From Gamsiella multidivaricata (lineage: Eukaryota; Mortierellomycota; Mortierellomycetes; Mortierellales; Mortierellaceae), in the NCBI RefSeq assembly GCF_025024155.1, contig NW_026251799.1, forward strand, positions 1 through 64,000: a stretch of 64,000 bases of DNA, written 5' to 3'. A program made the position numbers and the translations under genes. Shown in pieces: positions 47,328 through 57,886 of the stretch; within the stretch, counting starts at the first letter, position 1; each line of letters begins with the position of its first letter. Under the pieces are notes generated by a model, which had not been told where the DNA came from, did not search any database, and saw nothing but the letters and a program-made list of their open reading frames with translations.

Positions 47328-49192
47328 TTAGAGAGGAGATGGTTCTCCTGCCAAAAGATCAAGTAGCATTTTCAATTTGATGATCTCCTTCTTGAGCTCA
47401 CGCTGGTCGCTGGTTCGCTTTGACCATGCAAAGTCGATAAAACGGACCTGAATTCCGTTACCGTCGTGGTGAACAAGGATGTTTTCCGGTCGAATATCGT
47501 TATGCAAGACGCCGTGCATGTGGATGAGTGACAGCTTGTCAACGATCTTCCGGCGCTCCTCCTGGCTTAGCTTGTCTACCTCCAATGGGGAGCCAGCGAC
47601 CTCCGTAACAATGCTGAATATACCACCGTAGTATCCGCCGGTCTTGAACCGAGGAATAGAGTCTCCTTGAAGACCCTCCAGGGCTTTGTATGCAGCCATC
47701 TCCGTGAGCATCTCCTCCTCGTACTCCGGGTGCTGATACAGGTCGCATATCTTTATCGCTACTGACTCTCCTCGCCAGTCCGTACGAAACACACGCCCAG
47801 AGCGACCTTCCCCAAGAAGATCTTGAAGTTTGAATTCGTGCAGATCCACGTCTTCAATTGCCAAAGAAGAGGCTCCTCGGTTTTGAGACCCGCTATCTTC
47901 GAGATTCACTCGCTTCTTAGAAGACCCGCCATCGTCACGTTCCGGCTTGTGCTTTGAACGTTTGCCGTCCCCAGGATCGTAATCGCTATCTTCGTGGTCA
48001 TTGTCGTTACTGGAGAGGCTGTCGGGTGGAGGAGGCGGTGAAGGAGAGGACGGAGCAGCTTGGCTATGAGGAGTGGTGCGGGCAAGCTCCATGACGCATG
48101 CATAGCACTTTAACAAAGTTGGATCGTGGTCGTTGTAATGGATCGCTGGCGAAACTTGCAATCTCCTTGCGTCTCTCTTTAAAAACCAGGTCTGCTCATA
48201 TGTCGTTAGTACCCCATATCGAAGGTTGTTGGATGAAAGGTACCCGAAAATCTGCTGAACTGGAAGATGCACGGAATTGGTCGGCGACCTATGTTGTGCG
48301 AGGACGCTGACATCGTCGTTGTATTTCCTGACGAGGTTGGCTGAGGATAACACCCACTTGGTCTTGACCTCAATGGCCATTAGCAACTGCCCTGTGTCCT
48401 GGTAAAAGATGCGATCTGGCTGCGCAATCATCTTGATTGCTGCTGCAGCACCAATACCCTCACCGGGTGTAAGCCAGCTTAGTAAACGATACACATTCGA
48501 ATCGAGGGCGGAGCAGAGTGTTCCTTCATCCGAGACCCGACAGCGTTCAGCAAATTGAAAACGGCGTTCTTCGAATGTCCGATTGCTGGAGGGTGTATAA
48601 GATGCCATTTCTCCCAGAAAACCACCCCACTCGACAACCTCCGTAGGTGTTCGTCTGAATGGAGATACCGTAGTAGCTTTGGAAGGAACCTTGTCGGAGG
48701 AAAGGGCATATGTAACATTTGGTAGAACTCGGCTCAAAATATCCAGCTCGCTGATGCCTGTAGAAATATAGAGAGACAACGATAACGAGCAAGTCAAATA
48801 GGAGCACAGCAGCATAGCCGGAAAGTCCAGGCACCGATGCAAATTGAATGGAGTACAATACCTAGCGGCGGGCGTTGCACAATGATGTGGATTGTGTTCT
48901 TGGCTGGCGTCTTTGGGAAGACTTTAGAGACATCATCTGTTGGAATGAGCTTCGTCTTGGAATTGATCTCGTTCAGGAAGACCGCATTGTCGATGTTGGT
49001 AGCGACGACAGGAACCGAGACGCGCCAGAGCGTAAGCTTGTCAGTGTCGACATCAGCAAAAGCGACAGTTTTCTTGGCCTTGATGAGCTCCTTGAGGCGA
49101 TCCACAGTTTCTTTTTTCGAGGGGATCTTGACGGAAAATGCATTCGACGTGGGTTCTCCATCGGTGAGACAGAAGATAGTGAGGTCGGACAT
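47328..49192 (-). CDS. Crinkler (CRN) effector-type protein with PD-(D/E)XK-like and protein-kinase-like domains (586 aa)
   Basis: Two exons, 49192-48862 and 48757-47328, join in frame (RPPLG|ISELD). Residues 1-110 are the CRN ubiquitin-like head (TIFCLTDGEPTSNAFSVKIP, ending IIVQRPPLG) used for targeting. Residues about 115-300 hold a nuclease-like core with the PD...ExK pattern (QPDRIFYQDTGQLLMAIEVK, Glu240 and Lys242). A Ser/Asp-rich linker with basic patches (KRSKHKPERDD) may act as a nuclear signal. The C-terminal kinase-like part shows a glycine loop (GEGRSGRVF), VAIKI lysine, a catalytic loop MHGVLHNDIRPENIL and a DFA in place of DFG (IDFAWSK). The domain order is known for CRN effectors of oomycetes and chytrids. 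Intact reading frame, so probably functional. Its partner at 36.8 kb is broken. Confidence 0.85.
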
Positions 49193-49460
49193 GGTCGAAG
49201 CTAAGGGTGATGGAGTGATCAGGACAGAAGAAGAGTGAAGAGAGCACATTGGCAGAAAAGAGGACGAGGAGAGACGAGGTCTGCCAAAGTGATGTGTGCG
49301 TGTGCGTTGCCACTGTTTTCAGTGCGTGTGACTTTTACCACCATCAGAACAAGAGCAGTTAGTAGTGATGGTGGCGGTAAGGATGGAAGGGAGCCAGAAA
49401 GATGAAGGTGGATGGCGAAGGTGAAGAGTGGGCGGAGGCAGAACGAGACACATTACATTA
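49193..49460. promoter_or_regulatory. Upstream region of the CRN-kinase gene
   Basis: Pyrimidine-rich leader on the minus strand; no clear TATA box. No gene. Confidence 0.4.
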
Positions 49461-49584
49461 CAGAAATATCAGCGGATTGATTTTTTGGTGGTGCCTTATC
49501 AACTACAGGGGGTTTGCTTAACAAAGTATTCATAATTGACAAGGCTTCATCAAAAAAAAAAAAATCAACCCGCTGATACTTCTG
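49461..49584. mobile_element. hAT-type MITE, copy 2 (inverted relative to copy 1)
   Basis: Inverted termini CAGAAATATCAGCGGATTGA and its complement (two mismatches). On the minus strand its interior matches copy 1 (ccttgtcaattatgaata, ttgttaagcaaa, cctgtagttgataag). Flanks show ATTA on both sides but no clear 8-bp duplication, so the insertion is older or a flank has changed. Confidence 0.78.
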
Positions 49585-49689
49585 ATTACAACTGCTTGCC
49601 GGAACAAAAGTGCGCTATGGCAGAGGAACAAAAGCGCGCTATGACAAGGTGCGCATACAAGTGGAGCGAGTGCGCATGCAAGTGGAGTG

Positions 49690-50300
49690 AGTGCGAATAT
49701 GAGTATTTGTAGTTCAGAGCGAAAACTACACCTAAAAAGTCCTGCTCATGAACAACCGCATCTGCAAAACGCCCAATTGTCGCCTGCCAGCACTCACCTG
49801 GTGTGGCGATCACGGTCTTGTGTATCCAATGTTCTGCTGCATCCTGCGCTCCCTATCGTCCTCTCCTCTATAACAAGCAAAGAAGGAGGATAACAAAGAC
49901 AAAAGGGCGCGGCCAGTCTGCTGTACTAAACAAATACATCTCTACCACAAACTTCAAATTGATGGCCTGCATGATGCCTTCCAGTACCCAACTGGAACTG
50001 TGATTCCGACCCTGTGTCTCCACTGTCCTCGTCCATCCTACCATCCTTCGTGCCCTGGCACCTAGGACGAGCAAAGGAGGTAAAAAATGGCTCGGTAAGT
50101 CTACTGGGACCTTCAATCTCTTTCAGTTATTGCTTCTCAAACTGATGACCCCACACCACACTTGCCAGCACTCACCTGAAGGGCTGACCATGCCCTTCCT
50201 TGCCTTGGCTCCTGCTCCGTCCTACCCTTTATGCATTTAACCATCTGTAATGGCCGAGAAAAGGAAGTAAAAAGATGTGGTTAGACTACTGTAGCCAGAC
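49690..50300 (-). repeat. Three divergent intron-exon-like tandem units at the Helitron 3' side
   Basis: On the minus strand three blocks repeat with a spacing of about 180-195 bp. Each has an acceptor-like pyrimidine tract (actcc/ctcctttgct...tag), then 69-70 nt, then a CAG end. In the first and third blocks that end is the donor-like CAG|GTGAGTGCTGGCA. The acceptors lie near 50246, 50065 and 49870. The intervening sequences also resemble each other (agac..ccg.gcc.ttt). No protein frame is conserved across all three. The function is unknown; a duplicated exon array or captured gene pieces are possible. Confidence 0.55.
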
Positions 50301-53300
50301 TCTATGAGATATAACGCCTGAACTTGGTTGGGGTCGTCCTTGATAGAATCGAATGAAAGGTACTTTCTGGACTCCATGTGTGAGTCTGAAATCATCCCTA
50401 TGATCTTGCTATTGAGCCCGCTGACATCGCCGTTCTTAGAGGAGAGGATCGCTCGACCCATGAAGTGCTTTCTATTGCCCACATTAATCCGAATGTATGA
50501 ATAGACAAAGTCGATTAAATCTGAGATCGTTGCAGAGTTGGGAATCGCGACCTCCAGTGGAAGTTGAATGGTGGTATTCCCGTCGTACCTTGGCGTTGTG
50601 GGAGCCAAGCTTTCTTCTATACGTAGTAGCCACTGAGCAAAGTCGGTTTGCTGTTGGATGTCGCGGTCTAAAGAGTCTTTGAATAGACGCATGTTCGTTG
50701 TGAGTTTCAACACACGAACATGCTTCCAGAGCGATGACCTCTTGAAGCAAGATTGCACAGTCTCTGCTCGACTTCCACGTTTGATAACGGGAGATATTTG
50801 TCTGAAGTCGCCGCCGAAGACAATCAGTTTCCCTCCAAATGGAACGTGGTGCAGTTCTGGCTGCAATGTCTTCCTCAGGTCCCGAAATACTCGGTCAGCT
50901 GTCTCGAATATGTGCTTGCGCATCATTGGGGCCTCGTCCCAGACGATGATCTTCGATTGAATGGTCAACTTGGCGAGTATTCCCTGTACTTTGATGTCGC
51001 AGGTGGATACTTCGTGGATCGGAATGGGAACCTTGAATCTCGAATGGGCAGTTCGACCTCCTTCAAGAAGTAGGGCAGCGTTCCCAGTTGAAGCGACAGC
51101 AAATGCGATATGGCCTTGTCTCCGAATCATACAAAGAGGCAGAGGGTAGAGGTGTGTCTTCCCAGTCCCAGCAGGGCCGTCAATAAAGATTACTTGCGAC
51201 TCTCGGCGATCGTACGCATCTTTAATGATGTCGAAGCAGCTTCTCTGGCCAGGGTTGAGCCCATTGACAGTCCCCTGAAAGACACTCTCGGTGGAGACCG
51301 GATATGATGTTTCCTCCTGTATAAGCCGGCTCGCTAGATCCACGCTATAGCCCTGCCCTGCTACTGGCTCCTGCATATTAGGGAAATCCTTGAAGCATTT
51401 GCCGTGTTGGAGAAGAATCCCTTCGAGGAGGATCAGTGCAGCGTTGGATCGGTGCATAGCATTCGATTCCCTGAGCTCCTGAGTCTGTAGCCACAGTCGC
51501 GAGGTTCAAGATCCTCTGATCGTGGAAGCTCGTACTTCTCCCAGAGGTTCCCAGGGCATGCTAGTGCGCAGAAGAGAAGAATGATAGCGAATAGGGACCG
51601 AAGTTGACTTCCGAACTGAATGATAGAGGCTTCACCGGGGCAATTGTCCCACTCGGTGTCATCCTTGAGAAGTCCACGTGCAAGGCAGGCCGCTTTGAAT
51701 GACGGTTGGAGTTCACAGTCGACTGTCCGCAAGTCTTCATATGACGTCGGATTCTTGACTGGAATCAAAAGCATTCGCAGATAGTACGCCAGCGGAGGGT
51801 TGAGCCAAAAATATGCGGCCAACTGCATCTCCTTGCTTCTTGGTTGTCCAGATCTTCGTGTCTGTGTGGTAAACATGATTCTGCGGGAAGTCGATGCATG
51901 ATGTCGGGATTGCAGGTGAGTGTGGCAGTTGAACTCGAAAAACTTGGTCAGAGTGGTTCCCTGTAGACTATCCCAGCGCGTCTCAGAACATCCTCCAGTG
52001 TGTCGTTCCCGTCGAATAGGACCAAGTGCTGCCCCTCGAGGTGTAAGACCAACCGAGTTACAGTGGGCTTTTCGTCGTGCAGATCGAACTCTAGTACCCG
52101 CCAAATGCCTTCCGATGCAGAAACATAACGTGCATCGAGATATTGCTGAATTTCATCTACCACTTCCGTTCCAGGAGCCGGTTCTGAGGTGTTAGAGTTG
52201 GTCTCAGGAGAAGCGCTTGACTGGACTTGAACTGTTGCACGGTTGTGACCCTTGTAAACGGTTGAGCAGATGTCCATATTTATATGGGCGTCGTACTTTA
52301 CGGCCAAGTACAGGTTATGGGGCACAATCCACCTGTTGTTGACTGTATCGTCGTTCTTGCTTAGAATGCTTCTCCCGTCGTCACGGCGATGGTTGATGGG
52401 GTATCCGTTGTTTCCGTCCAAGGTAACATTGCGGAAGGCCTTTGGGTAATCTACTCAACGGCGAAGTTGCATGCGGGTGTGTTAGCGACTGTACCAATAT
52501 GGGAGATTAGACCAAAGAAAGTGTGAGCGCGCTCTTTTTTTTTTACTTTTGCTTTACTTTTCACCCACCACACACAGCGACTTCGAGTTGAGTACTCCAC
52601 ATAGGCCATGAACCATGCTCTTGGTTATGGTTTTTGTAAGCAGCAGGATGTGTCCCCTTGTCAGGTATCTCTGCGGAAATGAAGCGGTCGTAGGCATCCA
52701 TTGTGCGAGGTCGGTCTTGAGGGTCCATGATGGGCAATAGGTGAGCATGAGGAAGGCCGCGCTTCTGGAATTCTATCACGTAAATGAATGCTTTGATCTT
52801 TCCAAAGATTCCATTTTTATCTGTGAGGTCCTTTAGAAGGTTTCGAAGCTAGAGTCGGAATACTCGAGCGACCAAGTCTGGTCGGTCGGATGCATTCTGG
52901 TTGCTGAAGAGCTCTCTGGTGATCTCTGGCCAGGCCGGGCTGCGTGTGAAAGTAATAAAGTAGTCCGGAGAAGACGTCGCTCGCATAATGGCCATGGCAT
53001 CCTGATACAATTGATGCATATGCCGCAAACCGCCTGTGAAGCTCGAAGGAAGCGTAATACGATTACCAACAGTAAAAGGGGTGCCATCTCCGGACATAAA
53101 CGCGTCCTTTAAGCTGCAGAGGATTTGAAAAAATAGGAAAAAGATGAGTTGATGGCCCAAAGACCGCTGGCATATCAATCTGCTAAATAACATAGCGACT
53201 TACCGCTGTATAACTTGGCCCTTATCGTGTCCTGGTTGAATCGTAAAAAGTTTAGACGACTCAACTCCATTATGGAATATATGTCGGCGACAAACTGTTG

Positions 53301-53880
53301 GAAAATTCGTCAAACGTGAAAGGCATGCTTGCCGTCGTTGTCGCGAAGAAATGACGGCGGGCGAAGTAGTCCCTTGCCGTCACTTTCCTGTCAGACCCAT
53401 GTCGAAATATGCCGAGACCGTAGCCATCATCTCCAGCATGGAATAGCAGTGGGTATGCCAGCAGCCAGTACGAAGGATGTAGTGTGGACAACTTCTGAAG
53501 ACAATCGCTTCCTTTCGCTTCCACCACTATTTCGCGGTCCGTGAGGCGCTCCATTTCATCTTCTGGAAGAATTGCAGGGATATCATTGACGTGATTAGAA
53601 GGTAGATTATAGCGCCGCTTATCGTGAGCCCTGGTGCTGATGATCCTCAGGGTTACGTTGCTCCTTGGCGTCATCGCCGTCCCCAGGGCCCGTGTCGTGC
53701 CTGAGTGTCTTGGCCGATCTCTTGCTGTAAGGAGGGCCGTTGCGAGTGTGAATCTGGCTGCAATGAATGCACTTTGCCATGTTGGAAAATCAGGAGGAAT
53801 CAATGGAAGAAGGACTATGGGTACTAATGGCAGGAAAGGATAAAGGATATAGGTAGGTTGCGATAGCAACATCGGCGGCG
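50270..53880 (-). mobile_element. Dead Helitron (RepHel), multiple lesions
   Basis: Rolling-circle transposon reading from about 53880 down. Early block: DKRRYNLPSNHVNDIPAILP and HPSYWLLAYPLLFHAGDDGY. The frame then shifts near 53310 and resumes as IFQQFVADIYSIMELSRLNF. The Rep core follows: DYFITFTRSPAWPEI, an in-frame TAG after VARVFRL (about 52848), then YVIEFQKRGLPHAHLL with the HUH pair. A further frameshift near 52630 leads to KSMVHGLCGVLNSKSLCVVG. Then INMDICSTVYKGHNRATV lacks the KxVKYLFKY segment that holds the catalytic tyrosines. The Pif1 helicase (about 51370-50270) has Walker A GPAGTGKTHLY and Walker B IIVWDEAPMM but stops before its last motifs. Element ends (5' TC, 3' hairpin-CTRR) were not identified. 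Confidence 0.88.
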
Positions 53881-53899
53881 GAGGAGAGAGAATGCATCT

Positions 53900-54010
53900 T
53901 ATGCACGGCTATCTGTCGGGACAACCTTGTTGCTCAACAACATCGTTGCTCAGGTTAGGTCGCGAGTAGTCAACAACATTATTGCTCAGGCGGCGCTTTG
54001 TGTTGTGCCA
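53900..54010. repeat. Short TTGCTCA repeats near the Helitron 5' side
   Basis: cttgttgctcaacaacatcgttgctcagg, then caacaacattattgctcagg: three TTGCTCA copies with AACAAC spacers. Confidence 0.6.
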
Positions 54011-54119
54011 AAGAACCAAAGATAGAGACACAAAAACCTGTTTGGGCCAAGAAAGCGGTTTACAGCGCTGGGCTTTCTTAAGGAGCGGGTGCGCTTTATA
54101 TTATTTGAAGAGCTGTCAA

Positions 54120-55249
54120 TCAAATCTCTAGCTCGGTATGTGCGTCGCGTTTATGGCTCCGCTCGACCAGATACTGTCTCTCTTCTTCGCCCTTCTTCTG
54201 TAGATGATTAACTAGCGTAACAGAATCCAATTCGTAACGGTTTTGTTCGTTTTTCAGCACATAGAATCGATCTATCGAACAGTAATTCATCCATGAATAC
54301 AATCTATAGGCATGCGTCTGAATACACCAAAGCAGGAACACGTCGACATCCATCGAGTAGGCATCGGAGGAGAGATCTGGCCGTTTCTTCCCAGCTGCTT
54401 TTTGGGGCTGAAAATCGAATACAGCCTGCTTCACAAGAGTAATCTTGGACTGCAGGTGCCGTCGGTGGGGTGAATCGTCGTTCTCGTATATACGCGTGTC
54501 CAAATCACGTAGTCTCTTCCGTTCCTTCTCCTCCTTCTCTCGGAAGCTCTCAATTAGCTTGAAAAGCTGTGCCCTATAATCTTTCCCATTGGAAGACTCG
54601 CACCAGATGACCCAGATGTCGCCGTCGATTGTGGCAGGGTCCGGCAGTACTGGTTTTGCAGTGCCTCTCGGTGGGTTTAGTTCAATGTCGATCATTATCC
54701 GCTTGATGGCCTCGGTTGTGGAACGAAGAAACGTCCTATTTGGGGAGTCATTGTCATCGTAGGCCGGTTGTGGCTGGTTTGATTCTGGTTTCTTGTTCTG
54801 CTTCTGGTCTCTAGGCTGTTGCTGGTCTTGATGATCTCTGGGCTGTTGCTGGTCATGATGGTCCCCAGGAGTTGACGTTGAAGAAGAGGACAGCGCAGCG
54901 AGCGTTTGCTCGACTTCCTCGAGTCGGTCCACCAATACGTCCTGTGGTTGAGCTGTCTCGGTTGTGTTGTTCGTCTGGGAGACCGCTGCGATGACAGAAG
55001 ACAACTCCGCCAAGGATGATGCGGTTGCAGCCAAGCCTCGCTGCGGTTCACCAATAAGCACATCTTCCTGAGCAGCAATCTGAGGTGCAACTTGGTTCAC
55101 AGTTGCAGATCCTTCTGCGAGCAGGAAGGATGAGGAATAGGATGGTATACGATCGCTTGAGGACTGCTGGATCTGAGAGACTTTCAAACGGAAGACCTCG
55201 AGCTGGAGCTTGCACACTTACCGAGAGAGTGACTCGAGAGTGAGGCCAT
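54120..55249 (-). CDS. Unrecognised coiled-coil protein with an internal duplication (340 aa)
   Basis: Two exons, 55249-55222 and 55114-54120, join in frame with a GTAAGT donor and CTGCTCGCAG acceptor, giving MASLSSHSLEGSATVNQ. A Ser/Thr/Ala region and a Gln-rich PRDHQDQQQPRDQ tract precede two related blocks. Block A has DDNDSPNRTFLRSTTEAIKR, GDIWVIWC, YRAQLFKL and EKEEKERKRLRDLDTRI. Block B has NDDSPHRRHLQSKITLVKQ, DVFLLWC, YRLYSWM and KKGEEERQYLVERSHKRD. Each block thus has a D-S-P helix, a V-(F/I)-x-(L/I)-W-C core and a charged coiled coil. I do not recognise the family. It lies between the Helitron and the second U2 gene. Confidence 0.6.
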
Positions 55250-55990
55250 CGTGGGCGGGGCAGGAACAGATGGAGCTCGTGCCCTCGGTATCCTCGGCGA
55301 CCTTGGTGTCTTGGGTGAACATGGGATCTCGTAGTCTCTGAATATGACGACAGCACGGTTGCTGGGGAATAGACTTCCGGGGACAATAGTGTTTTGTGGG
55401 GATGGTAGGAGTTGGCGAGGGTCAAGGTGTGAGAGGCAAAGTAAAATTGCGAGATTACATTCATGCATCGCCTTGCTTTTTACTCCCTTCGCCATGTGTT
55501 TGTTTCGTGGGTTGCGTTTCGATGCCCGTTTCTGCGCAAAGCGTCCCCCTAATATGGCTGAAATGGTGGAGTTAAATAGAACTCGGAGACGGCATTGTCA
55601 CCGATAATTCGGCTTAAAAATAAAGGTCATCTTTGTATACTTGCACCAAAAAATAGCCCCCCTCAAAAGGCGCCGACTCGCGTCTTCCTCATAGACCGAG
55701 TGAAAATCACACCACGCGCCAAATATTTGGCTATCCCTGTCGTTGATAACGAAATACGTATTCCAGAGTGTCTCGATCATGCAGATCATTATCCATGCTG
55801 CTTTGTCCTTGTCGCTGTGGTCTCGGGCAGTGGGTGCCTGGATTCGAGGATCGCCTCCAATTGGTTGCATGGCCACCAATTTTGGCAGTCCGTATACCCC
55901 CCGCCTGCAATTTTTTTTTTGAAATTAGAACAATTTGTAAGCTGCGGAGTAAAGACTCCCATAAATCGAATGTGTCATAGTCACAAGGTG
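55250..55990. other. Intergenic region before U2 copy 2
   Basis: The 54120-55249 gene promoter and U2 copy 2 upstream sequence. A minus-strand frame 55598-55879 is not recognisable. Confidence 0.4.
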
Positions 55991-56005
55991 TCGAGGCTTC
56001 TAGAG

Positions 56006-56013
56006 TATAAAAG
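56006..56013 (+). promoter_or_regulatory. TATA box of U2 copy 2
   Basis: TATAAAAG at -38 to -31 of the inferred RNA start, as at copy 1. The shared flank extends from CTTCTAGAG to the RNA start. Confidence 0.8.
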
Positions 56014-56043
56014 GACGTCGCCCTTGGGAAGAATTTGTTCCCT

Positions 56044-56233
56044 ACCCGCTCTAGCTTTTTGGCTAAGATCAAGTGTAGTATCTGTTCTTATTATTCTAAT
56101 CGAATAATATGGTGGCTACGGCCACCAATCGATTAATTTCATTTTTGAGCTACGCTTGCCCGGCTCTGGCTTGCTACCTGGGCGAGCACTGGTGTCCTCG
56201 GTATTGCACTACCTCCGAGTCGTACGCCGAACC
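56044..56233 (+). ncRNA. U2: U2 spliceosomal snRNA, copy 2
   Basis: About 190 nt on the plus strand with the same branch-site pairing sequence GTAGTA, Sm-type site and stem-loop IV as copy 1; I see no base difference within the RNA. Both copies keep promoter and 3' flank, so both may be expressed. Copy 1 lies 40.7 kb away in the opposite orientation. Confidence 0.95.
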
Positions 56234-56429
56234 TCTCTTCTTATCCAAAAAAAATGGAAATAAAAAATATAAAAAAGGGTCAAGACACAGGCTGTGCTTC
56301 GATAATGGCCAAAATAAAAAAGAGGAGGCTTATGGACATATTCCAGCCCGTGAAAGCACCCAGCGTCATAAAATCCTCGGATTTGTGGCGCTGGCGGTGT
56401 ACATTTGAACAGTCAGTCGCAGCAGAAGA

Positions 56430-56960
56430 ATCTTTTGTGTCCATATCCAAAGGATGATCACACCTTGGACTGGAGCAATACTTTGCAAACTCAAAGAGAC
56501 CATCCCTTCTCACTGACAATATCCCAGTATGAAGGGCTGTCAGATGAGGTCTTCTCTGCTGCGAGCTGACTGATCTTCCTCTCGTCGCCACCAAGCTCAT
56601 GAGAAAAGTGATAGATAGCTCTTCGACTCTTGGCAGCCTGGCCAGGACCTCCGTTAGTATGTCCATATTATTTCCCAGAGCTCGATCCTGAGACGCCGAA
56701 CAGTATGGCTGCGATGCTTTAGATGGCATGCAAAAGCGCTCTCTGACTGGGGCTCGTGAAGCCCTTGTGGAGGTCCAGATTCAAGGACCAGATACGCGAG
56801 GCGAGATCACTAATTGCTAATTGCTTGGCCGGACCGTCCATGGAACGCGCGCATCCTTTACTGTGGGGTCTGGATAAATGAGGGGCGACAGTACGAGACA
56901 AAGGGTCAGTTGGAATGTCTGGTTGAGGGTCTTGGAGACGAGGGCCAGTCTGGACTTTTC
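56430..56960 (-). pseudogene. F-box/LRR gene debris
   Basis: Minus-strand frames read leucine-rich-repeat fragments: ASRIWSLNLDLHKGFTSPSQ (about 56760), then after a stop and frame change MDILTEVLARLPRVEELSIT (about 56640). No F-box start is seen. The style (LNLDL, LARLPRVEEL) matches fungal F-box/LRR repeats. Confidence 0.45.
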
Positions 56961-57427
56961 GACGGGTCAAAGAAAATTGGAGATATGATCTGTGAGCTCG
57001 GGGATCGAAATAGACCTGTGCTTGATGTGTTCGTTCGTTTTCGAGCGCTAGGGGAGTGATTCGAATTCGAGTGAGAAGCGAATGAAAAACAGCATTGCGA
57101 TGAAAAAAGCATCTTGTTTTGGACGATCAAACAAATTCATGCACCTCTGGATCTGCAGATGCAAGCGAGGCAAGAGATCGACTTTTATCCTCAATAGCCA
57201 TACTTTGCGCCTTTATTTTAAAAAGGTGTTTGTTTGGTGCCACCCTGCAAAAGGATGAACATTGGGCGACTGGGATCTGCACCGCTAGCCTTCAATGTGT
57301 TGACAGGACGAGGGGAGCGACGCGCTCTCTTGCGAAGTATATGGTCTACCGCTGCCAGAAGGCGATCTAACGAAGGCATAGTTATGGACGACGGATAACA
57401 TTTGCACCAGCGTGGTCACCGCCCGGC

Positions 57428-57886
57428 TCAAGGAATGGCTCGCTGCCTCCGGGTCTCGATTGCGTTCAGTCGTCTGCGTTCCCTCTTCTGCAGTTTCTTC
57501 TTGATGGCCTTGAACAATTTGCGAGGGATCGGTTTCATTGTTGTCGAAGTATTGACAGCTGGCTCTGTCGACCCCTTCTGTTGCTGCTGCTGAGGTGTAT
57601 CCTTTCCTACAACCTTGAGACTAGAAGATGGGTCGTATGTCGACTCTGGATCCTTTGACCTCCCTTCTGACGCTGCCTCTGAGGCTGCCTCTGAGGTAGA
57701 GACGGCTTCTGTAATTACCAGATTTGACACTACTCCTGTGTCGTTGGCTCGGTTTAGTTGCTGCTTGTTCGATAGCGACGCCAGTTGCCTTTGCGTTTTG
57801 GCGTGTTCTGGAATACTGGCGTAGAACTCCTGGACTAGACTGTTGGTAAATCGACGTGTTCCCGGTGGCCCCATGGTGCTGTTCAT
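57428..57886 (-). CDS. Basic low-complexity protein with SEAA repeats (152 aa)
   Basis: Single exon with an ATG at 57886 (MNSTMGPPGTRRFTNSLVQE). It has a short TSEAASEAASEG repeat, a five-Gln run and a strongly basic C-terminus (KAIKKKLQKRERRRLNAIET and RRQRAIP), a possible nuclear or nucleic-acid-binding signal. I do not recognise a family. It could be an orphan gene; the frame is intact and codon use looks normal. Confidence 0.5.
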   Translation of the reverse strand: MNSTMGPPGTRRFTNSLVQEFYASIPEHAKTQRQLASLSNKQQLNRANDTGVVSNLVITEAVSTSEAASEAASEGRSKDPESTYDPSSSLKVVGKDTPQQQQQKGSTEPAVNTSTTMKPIPRKLFKAIKKKLQKRERRRLNAIETRRQRAIP

